Source: Acanthamoeba castellanii str. Neff
Taxonomy: Eukaryota; Discosea; Longamoebia; Acanthamoebidae
Assembly: GCF_000313135.1 (NCBI RefSeq)
Contig: NW_004457584.1
Location: 274,768 to 338,767 of the forward strand
Length of the DNA: 64,000 bases
Reading direction: 5' to 3'
Below, piece after piece: positions 30,329 to 40,977 of the stretch. The translations under genes were made by a program, and so were the position numbers. Numbering within the stretch: the first letter of the stretch is position 1; each line of letters starts with the position of its first letter. A model generated the notes under the pieces. The model saw only the letters and a program-made list of their open reading frames with translations. It was not told the origin of the DNA and did no database searches.

Positions 30329-33300
30329 CTACCTGCGGTGGGCAGGCTGGTTGATGGCCTGATGCACGTAGTCCACCACTTGGCTCGTCGGCGCTTGGGC
30401 CAGGCTCTGCAGCAGGAAGGAATCGAGCGTCACGGGGAACACCACCGCCGCCATCGCCGAACCGCTTCGCTCAGCTTCAGTCCTCGCGGTCTCTGCCTTT
30501 TGCCAGGCGTCCAACGCCTTGAACATGTCCTGTGTGTCGTTGGTCGGTCGTATACATATGCGTCCGTGGGGCAGGCAGCCCGGTCGGGTAAGTTGCCGGA
30601 ACAAAGCGGAAGGGAGGTGCGGGCAATCGTACGTCCATCTCCTCGAAGAACGAGAGGGCATGCTGACGAAAAGTGGAACTCAACGTATCGGCGGCTGCAG
30701 CGCCCGGGCGTGCTTTGCTCACGCTCGCCGGAGGAGAAGAATCCGTGAGCTGCGGTGATCCACAAGAAGCGTCAGGCGTTGTCGGGAGGGACAACACCGG
30801 CACCCGCTTCAGCTGTCTGTGCAGGGAAAGAGCGAAATTGGTGGTGGTTCCCATAAACATCGAGCGAGCCTCTCTGAGCATGGGTGTGCATGCGTGCACT
30901 GTGTGGTGTGTGTGTGTGCGTGCGTGCGTGTGAACATACGCTTGCAGATCCTTCTGCGCATGGCGCATGCTGTCCTTCTTCAGGCAGAATGCGCGAGCGA
31001 GAGCCACGCCCACGCAGCGATGGCACACGGAGGCCCGCAGCTTATCCTTCTGCAGATGGAGGCGGACCGTCATCGTCAGCCTCAGCCACGCTCGCGGAGA
31101 TCTATGCATGACATAAAAAAATACACCGGCTAACGTACGTCGTGGGTGGCGATTTTGAGGATGTCGTCGAAGAATTTGGCGGTGCGTTTGTACATGTGGG
31201 CGGCGTTCTTCAGCGGGGAGTTGTGCTCGGTGGCCTCTTGCTCGAGTTGGTGGCAGCACTGCAGGTATTTGAGGCCAGCTTCTATGTACAGGCCGAGAGC
31301 CTCATGCGCTCCGTCCGTTTTCATGGCCTTGTCGGCCGCACGCTTCAGCGTGTTGGCCTCCGACTTTAGGCCGTTGCTGCTGGTGGTGGTGGTGGTGGTG
31401 GTGGTGGTGGTGGTGGTGGTGGTCGTGCTGCCTCGCCTAAAAGTGTCCGTGTGTCACGACACACACGACACACACGCAGAGAGAGAGAGAGAGAGACGGT
31501 GAGGCCTCGTACGGAGATGCTGCTGCTGCGCATGCGTGGCCAGATGAGAGGGAGCGGCGGCGCGTACGAGGAATGCGCCTCGCCAGCAGCGGGAGGCCCC
31601 ACCGCCTGGTCCGGCTTGCCTGCCGCTTGTGGCCCCGCGCTGCCACCTTCTATGATGACGGAGACCACCACCAACGCGCACACACGACACACATGCACGA
31701 GACACGGTTGGACGGCTCCACACGGACAGCCGCAGCAGCAGGGCCAGCGTCAGGGCGGCCACGACGCCATCAAGGCCGTACCTTTGGAGAAGGGCAGCTG
31801 CGGTTTGGCGGATGGCTTGGGTGTCGTCGTCTTGGCGGCGGCGGCGGGTCGTGTGGTGCGCTCCTTGGGGAGGGGTTCGTCCTTGGGCGGGGCGCTCCTC
31901 TCGCTCCCTCGCGCACGTTCTCGCTCCTTGTGTCGCTGCTGCTGCTCCCTCCGCTCCCGCAGGTCGGGGCGTGGGTCGGGGTCGCGACGCTCCTTGCTCT
32001 CGCGGGGCGAAGTCCGTTCCCTGCTGTCGCGGGGCTCCTTGGCCTCTCTGTCGCGCAGGAGCTCCTCGCTTCCCGCTTCCCGCTTGACGCGCTTGGGCTC
32101 CGGCTCTTTGCCCCGCCCCTTGTGCTGCTGCTCGCCTCCTCCTCCTCCTCCTGCCGCCGCCGCCGCTGCTGCTGCTGCCCTGGCTGACGACGACGACGAC
32201 GAAGCCGCCGCCGCCGCGTCGCTGGCGCGTCTGGGCCGGTCGTGGGAGGAAGGGGCCTCCCGCTTCCGTTTGTGTGCCTCGCCCGCCGAGGACGACGATG
32301 ACGACGTGGGCGAACGCTCCCGGGAGGGCGGGGAGCTCGTCGTTGGCGAGTGGGCCTCCTCGCGACGGCGCTGCTGCTGGCGATGGCGCAGCACCCGGGC
32401 CGGCGAATCGCCGTCGGCGGCCTCGCCCCCCGCAACAACCATCGGTGGCGAATGTGCTGAGAGCTCCTCCAGGCCCGGGCGGACAGGGGAGGCAGCGCCC
32501 GCCGGCCCGTCACGCAGTGGCGACACGAGCGGAGACCCGAACGGCATCGACACCATTTCCTGTCGTGCACACACACGGCACGCACGGCACCGCCAGGAGA
32601 CGGACAAGCAGGGCCTCCCCACGTCAGTGGTCTCGTCCACGTCATGCTCCGACCCACTGCCAAACGTCGCACGGCACACGGCACACGACACACGGCACAC
32701 GGCACACGACACGGCAGGGCAAGCGCATGCACATAACCCTTCCTCGCTGCTGCTGCTGCTTATGCTGGCCCATTGCATGCGAGGCGGGCAATCACGGCGT
32801 TTTGCCCACGGCGTGTTTTTTTGAGAGGCCATTGGGGGGGGGAGAGGGGGCTGTGTGTCGTACCTGCACCAGCTTGAGGGGCGACGAGGAAGAGGGTCGT
32901 CCTGCTGTGGCAGCCCCGTGGGTGGTGGCAGACTTGTTGCTGTTGTTAGTCCCTGCTGTGTCATCGCCGCCACCGCTGCCCCTCTGCTACCAGCAGCAGC
33001 AGCAGCAGCAGCAGCCATGAATCCCCCGGGGTGTGGTGTGAGGATCCGGGGTAACCGCCGCGTTGGATCAGATGGAGAAGGAGGCAAGGGGCATACCGAG
33101 GAGGCGGGCAGGGAGGGCTTGTCTTTGTGGAGAGAACGCGAGTGCCTGGTCCGTTACCCACCCAACCCAACCCAACCCGCAAAGTGGTGTACCGCGCCAC
33201 GGTTGGCTTTGCTGCTGCTGCTGCTGCTGCAAATGGGAGGAAGGAGGGCAACGCACGAGGAAGGGTCATTGGGAGGGGTTGTGGCAGATGAGGAGGAGGA

Positions 33301-33450
33301 GGATGAGGGGGTGGTGGGTGAGCAGCGTCGCTTCAGTTGGGCCACGGCAGAGGCTGAAAACTGCTTGTGGGGCAGGAACGACCCGTATTCATCCGCCAGG
33401 GGCTCGCCAAATGGCCCACCCCCTTCGCGCTGTTCGCCACGCCCTGCCAT
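30329..33450 (-). CDS. AF4/FMR2 (AFF)-like protein with C-terminal homology domain
   Basis: AFF proteins scaffold the super elongation complex (P-TEFb, ELL, ENL/AF9). The middle of this gene is a Ser-rich, highly charged disordered region (AHSPTTSSPPSRERSPTSSS, then RDREAKEPRDSRERTSPRES), as in AFFs. The C-terminal exons form the conserved CHD: LKSEANTLKRAADKAMKTDG, EALGLYIEAGLKYLQCCHQL, NAAHMYKRTAKFFDDILK (31130-31378), then LRASVCHRCVGVALARAFCL KKDSMRHA (near 30990), FRQHALSFFEEMD, and DMFKALDAWQKAETART with LDSFLLQSLAQAPTSQVVDY. The blocks EAxxLKHxADK, ALxYLDAALxFIECGxxxE, LxVLCLRCQSLLYLRLFxLK KD and YxxATExWxxAE of animal AFFs line up with these in order. Start ATG 33450 (MAGRGEQREGGGPFGEPLAD) is provisional; its GPFGEP echoes the LF.EPYKV P-TEFb-binding motif but only weakly. 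Stop at 30329. Confidence 0.7.
31379..31422. repeat. (GGT)n microsatellite in AFF-like intron
   Basis: About 14 GGT units directly after the GLKSEAN exon boundary. Confidence 0.9.
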
Positions 33451-33615
33451 GGGCCTGCCTTTTTTCCGTAATCTCTTCCCCTCTACACCCACCTACACGG
33501 CTGACTATCTACCGTTTGTGTGAGTAGAAAAAAAGAAATGAAAGGAAATGTGCGGTCGCAGATAAAAAGTGTTCTTTGCTTTTGTCGTGGGCAAAAACAG
33601 TTCCGTGCTAGGGCC

Positions 33616-36600
33616 TCACTGCGGCGGCAGCTCCTCGGAGGCCACGGTGGAGGTGGAGGCGGTGGAGGTGGAGGTGGAGGCGGTGGAGGTGGAGGTGGTG
33701 GAGGTGGTGTCCGAGTTGCGTGCGGCGGCTTCGAGGATGGAGTTGAGGCGAGCGAGCATGGAGCGCGGGTCGTCCATGAGGCCGGCGGCGATGAGGGCGT
33801 TATCAAAGACCTGCTCGGCGACGGCCTTGGCGAAGGAGGGCTCGCGGCGGCGGAGTGAGTTGAGGCGGGTGATGATGGGGTGGGCGGCGTTGATCTCCAG
33901 GCGCTGCTTGGGGAGCTTGGGCGCGCGCGACGGGTCGACAAACTTCATCATGCGGCGGAAGGAGGCCGACTCGTGGTCGACGATGATGGCGGGCGACGAC
34001 ACGAGCCGCTTGGTCTCCTTGACCGAGGAGACGCGGTCGAGGAGGGTGGTCTTCATCCACTTGGCCAGCTCCTCGACCTCCTGCGGGTCGAGCGAGAGCT
34101 CGCCGGCGTGCGCCTGCGGGGAGGAGGAGGCGTCGTTGTTGTTGTTGTTGCCGGTGGTGGTGGAGGCGGGGCGTGCGAGTTCGGCGGGGAGCTGTGCGGA
34201 CTCGATGGAGAGGATGCGCTTGCCGGCGTACTCGGCGAGGTTCTGCATGACAAAGTCGTCCATGGAGGTGTAGAGGAAGAGGACCTCGACGCCGCGCTGC
34301 TTGAAGGCCTCGTAGTAGGGCGAGCTCTCGGCAAAGGTGCGCGAGGGCACGCACAGGTAGTAGATGGCCGTCTGCTGGTCCTGCATGCGCTTGGCGTAGG
34401 CCTCGAGCGAGGTCACGTCGCCTTCGCCCGTGGCCGACGACTCACAGCGCAGCAGCCCGCCCAGCTCGTCCTTCCACTTGGCGTCGGTGCAGATGCCCTC
34501 CTTGATGAAGCTCCCGTACTCCTTCCAGAACTTGGCGTTGTACTTGTCCGGGTCGCTCGCCGCCTCGTCCTGGAACAGCTTGAGCAGGCGCCCCGTCACC
34601 ACGTTGCCCAGCCGCTTGATGAGATCGCTGTCCTGGAAGTGCTCCCGCGACAGGTGCAGCGACACGTCCTCGCAGTCCACCACGCCCTTCATGAACCGCA
34701 GCCAGTCCGGCACCAGCGCCTTCATCTTGGGCTTCACCAGCACCTTGCGCGAGAACAGCGACACGCCTGGATCCATGCGACCCATCCCGTACTTCTCCTG
34801 GTGCTGCTCTGGCACGTAGAACAGCGACTGGATCGAGAACGGCGCATCCGACGTGAAGTGCAGCCTGTCACGCACACGCACACGCACACGCGGGTGACGG
34901 GGTGGGGGGATGAGGAGGAGGAGGAGAGAGAGAGAGAGAGCGGTTTCTCTTCAGAGACCCCCATACCAGCGCGCAAGTGGCGGGGCGGAGCAGCAGGAGG
35001 AGTGGGTAGTAGGAGTACCGGTAAATGGGCAGGTCATAGGAGTGGGCCAGGAATTGGTAGAACTGCTTGTGGTCCTCCTCGCTGATGCTTTGCTTGGGCA
35101 GCGTCCACAGCGGGCGCACCGTGTTGACCCTCTCCCCGTTGAGCTTGATGGGGAAGCCCACAAAGTTGGAGTACTTCTTGATGATGCCTGGTGGGTGGGT
35201 GGTTAAGGTCGCCAGTCAGTCAATCAGTCACTCGGCATGGTTGCGTCCCTCCCCACACGTGACGCACAGGCATCTATATCTATATATATATATATACACC
35301 ACCGCACACGCGGGAGGAAGGGCGTGTATCGCGTACTGTCGATCGTCTGCTTCTTGGCAAAGTGCTCCTGGCCCTCGAGGAGCTGGATGATGATCTTGGT
35401 GCCGCGGCTCACCCCCTCGGCCTCCGCGATGGTGTAGGCGCCCGTGCTACAGTGGGTGCCGGTGGTCGCGACATGGTGAGACGTGGTTGGGTTGAGGGTT
35501 GGCACAGGAAAAGGTCAAGGCGGGTCCGTCCAAGGAGGAGGAGGGGTTACCCATCGGAGGTCCAGCAGTAGCCCTTGGAGCCGGGGGCGGCGGAGCGGGA
35601 GTAGACCTTGACGCGGTTGCCGACCATGAAGGCCGAGTAGAAGCCCACGCCGAACTGGCCGATGATGTTGGAGGCGTCCTTGCCCTCCAGCTGTCGGAGG
35701 TACTCCTGGGTGCCCGAGTGGGCGATGGTGCCCAGGTTCTTGATCAGCTCCTCCTTCTTCATGCCGATGCCAAAGTCCTGGATGGTGATCGTCTTGTTCT
35801 TGTCGTCGGTGGCGATGTGGATCTCCAGCGGGAGGTACTTGTCGTCGTACTCCTTGCCCGTCACGTCCAGGTGCCTCAGCTTCTCCGACGCGTCCGACGC
35901 GTTCGAGATGAGCTCTCGCACGAACACCTTTGTTCAGACGCAGGCACGCAGGCACACGTCCCCACCGGCGCCGCAGCACGCGCAGTCAGACACCGCGCAC
36001 GCGAATTGAGGACAGCCCCCAAGGAGGTACAAAGGCGCGTACCTCCTTGTCGGTGTAGAGGGAGTGGGCGACGATGCGGAGGAGCTTGGCCGTTTCCGAC
36101 TGGAAGGGGAGCGTTTCGGCCTGGCCGGAGACGGTCTCGGTCTCCTCGATGAGCGTCTCCTTGCCTTCCTCGGCCTCAGACACAGCTCCGCCAGCGCGGG
36201 CAGACTCTGGCGTGGCCGCCGCCTCGGCCGTACGAACGAGCTCCGCCTCTTCGGGCTCCCGCGCACCAGCAGCGCGCATCCCGATCGCCGTGGAGCGGTA
36301 GGCTCGCTTCGCGCCTGCGGTGTGGTTCACTGGCGTCGGGCACGCCAGCACAAAAGTCACAACACACACACACACACACACAAGGGCGGTTAGCATTCAT
36401 TTGTCGCGTGCCGTTCGCCCCCCCACCAAGGAGGGAAACGGCAAGAATGGGCAGCAGCGGCCAACCAGCAAGAGGGGGGGGCAGAACATACCTTGCAGTG
36501 CCGACGGCACGCAAGAACGAGAGCGACGTCCCACGACGACGACCTTGTTGTGTGTCCCAGCAACCTCTGCCTGATAAAGGGAGAGCAGAGGTGAAAGGGG

Positions 36601-36805
36601 GCGAGGCGGGACACTGTGAGCACGCCGCCGCACAAGTCTTAGGGTTTCGAACCCCCCTACGGATGCTAGCATCATCCGGAGATCCACCAAATTGGAGATG
36701 GGGAGGGGGTACCAGAGGACGCGCGGGGACATGATGGGCAGGAGCAGGAGCACGAAGCACTGCGCGGTGGGGGCGGCTACTATTCTTGACGGCAGCGGAG
36801 CGCAT
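33616..36805 (-). CDS. TRAP1: TRAP1, mitochondrial Hsp90 chaperone
   Basis: ATG 36805 gives [20 protein letters not shown], an Arg-rich acid-free mitochondrial presequence. The third exon has [17 protein letters not shown]. The ATPase domain reads [40 protein letters not shown], then [26 protein letters not shown] and [20 protein letters not shown], which are the GHKL nucleotide-binding motifs. Middle domain: [40 protein letters not shown] (TRAP1-type), [20 protein letters not shown] and [21 protein letters not shown]-terminal domain: [20 protein letters not shown], ending in a Ser/Thr/Ala tail encoded by a GGAGGTGGAGGCGGT-like repeat (33640-33712). There is no EEVD end, so it is not cytosolic Hsp90. 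Six or seven exons with GTAC donors. An insertion [18 protein letters not shown] lies in the C-terminal half. Confidence 0.93.
33640..33712. repeat. Coding GGAGGTGGAGGCGGT repeat (TRAP1 tail)
   Basis: A purine-rich trinucleotide-based tandem repeat that encodes Ser/Thr/Ala runs ([14 protein letters not shown]) at the C-terminus of TRAP1, outside the conserved fold. Confidence 0.9.
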
Positions 36806-36999
36806 GGCAGGCAGGCAGGCAGGCAGGCACGTACGTGGAGTGTCTCGCTCTACTACTGAAGAGGAGCAGCACTCGGGCTCCGGCCTTTTCTTTCCTCGGC
36901 GTCGGAATTCGGGTGACGTCACGGTTCTGCCCAGGAAAAAAGTCGAGAAAAGTCGGTCGTGCAGGTTTTGTTGAGTATCAATCAATCAGCGGCAGCGAC
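36806..36999. promoter_or_regulatory. Divergent promoter TRAP1 / PPWD1, 194 bp
   Basis: Two start codons face away from each other across 194 bp. It contains a TGACGTCA palindrome at about 36912 (GGGTGACGTCACGG), the perfect CRE/ATF-type bZIP site. No other element is recognised. Confidence 0.5.
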
Positions 37000-39926
37000 A
37001 TGGAAGGTGCGGGCAAGCGAAAGCGTAACGATGTCGAAGGAGAGGACAAGGAAAAGGAAGCAGGCCCGAACCATGCCACCAAGGAGGGCAATGAGGAGGT
37101 AGCGCCCCACGCCAAGCAGCCCAAGATGGACCCCTCGCCCGCTCCTGCCGTCGGTCCACCGCGACCCACTGGCGAAGCCTCAAGCGCTAAGAAGCAGAAA
37201 AAGAAGAAAGGTAGAGCTACTTGGTTCACTCTTCAACGTCCGTGTGTCCCCGTAGTGGGGTGGGGGTGGGGCTCCGGTCTCTTAAAGGCGACGTCGTGCG
37301 GCACTGGTGGTGGTGGTGGTGGTGGTGGGGTTTCAGTGTTGCAGTTCGAGCAGCTCTACCTGCAGAGGCTTCCCTGCGCGGAAATGTACGAAAAGAGCTA
37401 CATGCACCGCGACCATGTCACGCACACGGCAATATCGCGCAAGGACTTTTTCATCACGGCCAGCAAAGATGGGCACGTCAAGTTTTGGAAGAAGAAGCCC
37501 GAGGGCATCGAGTTTGTAAAACACTTCCGTGCCCACGTTGGTTTGCTCCCCCCCCCTCTTCCCCCTCTACTCCAGCGCCAACCAAGGCATCGCGCTGCTC
37601 ACACACCCGCCTCTCAAATAATACTGATACTTCTAATGTTACCTACTACGGCAACCTACTACCTACTACCTACTGACTATGATGGTACAGGACCCGTGGC
37701 GGGCTTGGCGGTGAGTCGCGACGGGACACTGTTGTGCACCAGCTCGCTCGACAAGACTCTCAAGATATTCGACATCACCGGCTTTGGTACCCTTACCCCC
37801 TTTTGTGGCCCCTGCTTCCTCTACCAGCGAGCAGCGCTAGCACCCACAGCACCGTCTGACACGTCCCGTGGTATCTATCGGCTATCTATCGTTGGTGCCG
37901 CGGCGGCGTGAGCAGACATGATCAATATGATCTCGCTGCCCTTCGTGCCGGGGGTGTGCGAGTGGGTAACGCAGAGGGCAACGGGGCGGCCTCTCCTGGC
38001 GGTGGCGAGTGCCGAGGGTCCGGAGATCTACCTGTATTCGATCAACCCCGACGTGGTGGACGACGTGCCCACACCCAAGCACGTGGTCCGCGTCCATTCC
38101 GCGCCAGGTGACAACACCCCGCCCCCGCTTCGCCCCAGATAAACCCCCGCCACCTGCTGCGTTCTCATGCGTGTGCGTCTTGTCGGGTGTGGGGTGGGGA
38201 ACCATGTGGTCCATCACAGTGCGCCTGATGAAGTCGAATGACGCGTTCGAGGCCGTGGTCTCTGTGGACGGCAAGGGCATGGTGGAGTATTGGTCGGCGA
38301 ACGATTTCGCCTTCCCGAGCAGCACCGTCAAGTTCGCCTACAAGACCGACACCGACCTCTACGAGTTTGCCAAGTGCAAGACACTGCCCGTCTCCCTCGA
38401 GTTCAGCCCCGATGGACGTCTCTTTGCCACCATGTCGCATGACAGGCAGGTGCGTGCTTGCGCCCATGCCTCGCGTCCCCACCAGCCGCCAGCCGCCAGC
38501 CACCACCGCCAGCCACCACCACTCCCGCGGTCCGCCCACGGCCACATGTGATCTCCCTCACCTGGCCTGGTGGTGCTCGCAGTGCGTCTCACTCCGCGCA
38601 CGTCCTCTCTCTCCACCGCCACTTCAACTCTTTTCTCCCAACAGGTGCGCATCTTTAGGTTTCTCACGGGCAAGGTCAGCAGAACCTACAACGAGTCTCT
38701 CAGCGTGTTTGTAGACGCGCAGAGGGACGGCTCCTCGCCGTACAGGCTCGACCCCATCGACTTTGGGCGCCGGTACCCCCCCTTCTCCTCCCTCTCCTCC
38801 GCGTCTATCTACCAGTGTGTGTCGTGTGTCGTATGTCGTGTCGTGTCGTGTCGTCATTTACAGTGCGCGCACACACTATTGTCATCTTTTTGGTTCTTAA
38901 AGGTTGCTGTCGCAAAACAAAGCTCATCGTATCGTTGTTGTGCAACGTGCAGTGTGGCCGTGGAGAAGTCATTGGATGTGGCCAAGGACAAAGCGCCGCC
39001 CTCCAACGTCATTTTCGATGACAGCGGCAACTTTGTGTTGTATCCGACAATGGCTGGCATCAAGGTGGTGAACCTGGTCACCAACCAGCTGGTCAGGCTC
39101 ATCGGCAAGGTAAGTAGTGGTCGTTACCTCTCTTTTTTCTCCCATCCTTTACCGTGGCGGCGGGTGTTTGTGTTTGAGGCTACGACCTCAATTCTTTGTG
39201 TGTGTGTGTGTGTGTGTGGGAAACGACAGGTGGAGGCGACGGAGCGTTTCCTGGCGATCGCGCTGTACCAGGGGCGCACGCAGGGGTCGGTCGAGACGGG
39301 GGACATGCGGGCGGATGCGGAGGAGGATCCCACGCTGGTGTGCGCTGCGTTCAAGAAGGGCCGCTTCTACCTCTTCAGCCGCCGGGAGCCGGAGGAGGGG
39401 GAGGACATTCTGCACGGCGGGCGGGATGTTTTCAACGAGCGTCCGCCCAAGGACGAGGCGGTGGCGGCTGCCAAGCCCATCGCGAGTCACCTGGGGTCGG
39501 CGGCGGTCATCCACACGACGATGGGCGACATTCACGTGCAGCTGTTCCCCGTCGAGTGTCCCAAGACCGTGGAGAACTTTGCCACCCATTCGCGGAACGG
39601 CTACTACAACGGTCTCCTCTTCCACCGTGTCATCCGGGGCTTCATGGCTCAAACCGGCGACCCGCTCGGTGACGGCACTGGCGGCACCTCCATCTGGGGT
39701 TCCGACTTTGAGGACGAGTTCCACCCCAAGCTCCGCCACGACAGGCCCTTCACCGTCTCCATGGCCAACGCTGGACCCAACACCAACGGCTCCCAGTTCT
39801 TCATCACCACCGCCGCCATCCCTCGCCTAGACGGCAAGCACACCGTCTTTGGCCGCGTCACCAGGGGCTCCGAGGTCGTGCTCGCCCTCGAGAAGGTCAA
39901 GACCGACAAGAACGACAAGCCCCTCA
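37000..39926 (+). CDS. PPWD1: PPWD1, WD40 plus cyclophilin peptidyl-prolyl isomerase (3' end in N-run)
   Basis: PPWD1 is a spliceosome-associated cyclophilin. ATG 37000 starts MEGAGKRKRNDVEGEDKEKE with a Lys-rich nuclear leader. WD40 part: LPCAEMYEKSYMHRDHVTHT and ITASKDGHVKFWKKKPEGIE FVKHFRAH, GPVAGLAVSRDGTLLCTSSL, DMINMISLPFVPGVCEWVTQ, EAVVSVDGKGMVEYWSANDF, TDTDLYEFAKCKTLPVSLEF and VRIFRFLTGKVSRTYNESLS. Then VIFDDSGNFVLYPTMAGIKV, the link DVFNERPPKDEAVAAAKP, and the cyclophilin domain from AAVIHTTMGDIHVQLFPVEC with NGLLFHRVIRGFMAQTGDPL, TVSMANAGPNTNGSQFFITT and HTVFGRVTRGSEVVLALEKV. The catalytic residues Arg (FHRV) and Phe/Gln (GSQFFIT) are present. Only about 10-15 residues of the C-terminus are lost in the gap at 39927. 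Confidence 0.93.
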
Positions 39927-40417
39927 NNNNNNNNNNNNNNNNNNNNNNNNNNNNNNNNNNNNNNNNNNNNNNNNNNNNNNNNNNNNNNNNNNNNNNNNNN
40001 NNNNNNNNNNNNNNNNNNNNNNNNNNNNNNNNNNNNNNNNNNNNNNNNNNNNNNNNNNNNNNNNNNNNNNNNNNNNNNNNNNNNNNNNNNNNNNNNNNNN
40101 NNNNNNNNNNNNNNNNNNNNNNNNNNNNNNNNNNNNNNNNNNNNNNNNNNNNNNNNNNNNNNNNNNNNNNNNNNNNNNNNNNNNNNNNNNNNNNNNNNNN
40201 NNNNNNNNNNNNNNNNNNNNNNNNNNNNNNNNNNNNNNNNNNNNNNNNNNNNNNNNNNNNNNNNNNNNNNNNNNNNNNNNNNNNNNNNNNNNNNNNNNNN
40301 NNNNNNNNNNNNNNNNNNNNNNNNNNNNNNNNNNNNNNNNNNNNNNNNNNNNNNNNNNNNNNNNNNNNNNNNNNNNNNNNNNNNNNNNNNNNNNNNNNNN
40401 NNNNNNNNNNNNNNNNN
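39927..40417. other. Assembly gap (491 N)
   Basis: Hides the last codons of PPWD1 and the left boundary of the repeat-rich block that starts at 40418. The gap at a repeat edge suggests an assembly break caused by repeats. Confidence 0.95.
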
Positions 40418-40420
40418 ATG

Positions 40421-40495
40421 CATTTTACATAATGCCAGCATGCATTTTATGCATGGTGTCCATGGATAAGATGCATGTCGGCATTATGTAAAATG
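40421..40495. repeat. Nested inverted repeat (16-bp arms, inner perfect hairpin)
   Basis: CATTTTACATAATGCC (40421-40436) is exactly repeated inverted as GGCATTATGTAAAATG (40480-40495). Inside, CATGCAT-TTT-ATGCATG (40439-40455) forms a second perfect hairpin with a 3-base loop. ATGCAT occurs several times nearby. This could be a terminal inverted repeat of a small transposon (MITE) or a cruciform-forming element. Confidence 0.85.
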
Positions 40496-40502
40496 TGTAC
40501 AC

Positions 40503-40595
40503 TAACACACATGTCATGCATGTGGTCCACACATAACACACATGTCATGCATGTGGTCCCCACATAACACACATGTTAGGTGTGTGGTCTGCATG
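40503..40595. repeat. 31-bp tandem repeat, three copies
   Basis: Units start at 40503, 40534 and 40565 with TAACACACATGTCATGCATG; the third diverges after ATGT. Directly follows the nested inverted repeat. Confidence 0.85.
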
Positions 40596-40725
40596 CAACA
40601 TGCATATTTCATGTGTGGCCAAGGCACACCATGCATTCTTCATGTACTTCCAACTCATACTGCAAATGTGACCTGAATAGCATGCATGCTACGCATTTTA
40701 TCCATACTACGCGTTATCGTTGCAT

Positions 40726-40905
40726 CCCCTGAGTGTTGCCTGAAATGGGATTTGATCCAGCGACCTGTCTGTGAAGTGCTTCGGCCCCATGTTGATGCCG
40801 TCTTCGGTGGGGGGATTTAGGGAGGATTTTCAAACGAGTGACAGGCGCTAGCCAGATTCGAACTCGCAATCCTCTGCTACCATGTTGGAACAAGGACCAT
40901 CCGAC
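40726..40905 (-). repeat. tRNA-like (SINE-type) fragments
   Basis: On the minus strand TGGTAGCAGAGG followed by GATTGCGAGTTCGAATCTGG (about 40895-40850) resembles a tRNA D-arm/T-arm pair, with GTTCGAATC close to a pol III B box. A second TGGATCAAATCCCATTTC segment (near 40755) is similar but weaker. No complete cloverleaf could be folded by eye, so these are at best tRNA-derived remnants. Confidence 0.35.
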
Positions 40906-40977
40906 CAAAAGTGCCTAGACAACTTTTGGTGGGGTAGGTTGGGTTGCCAGTGACCCTCAACAGAGCCCTGCGTGCAA

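Noticed and set aside
33640..33712. Possible separate repeat element at the TRAP1 3' end
   Set aside because: It is in frame and encodes the Ser/Thr tail of TRAP1 up to its stop; it is a coding repeat and not a mobile element.
33616..36805. Cytosolic Hsp90
   Set aside because: There is no charged linker or EEVD end, a mitochondrial presequence is present, and middle-domain wording ([15 protein letters not shown]) is TRAP1-type.
40714..40908. A 64-codon leftward open frame in the repeat block
   Set aside because: It overlaps the tRNA-like fragments, starts within repeats and shows no protein-like conservation that I recognise.
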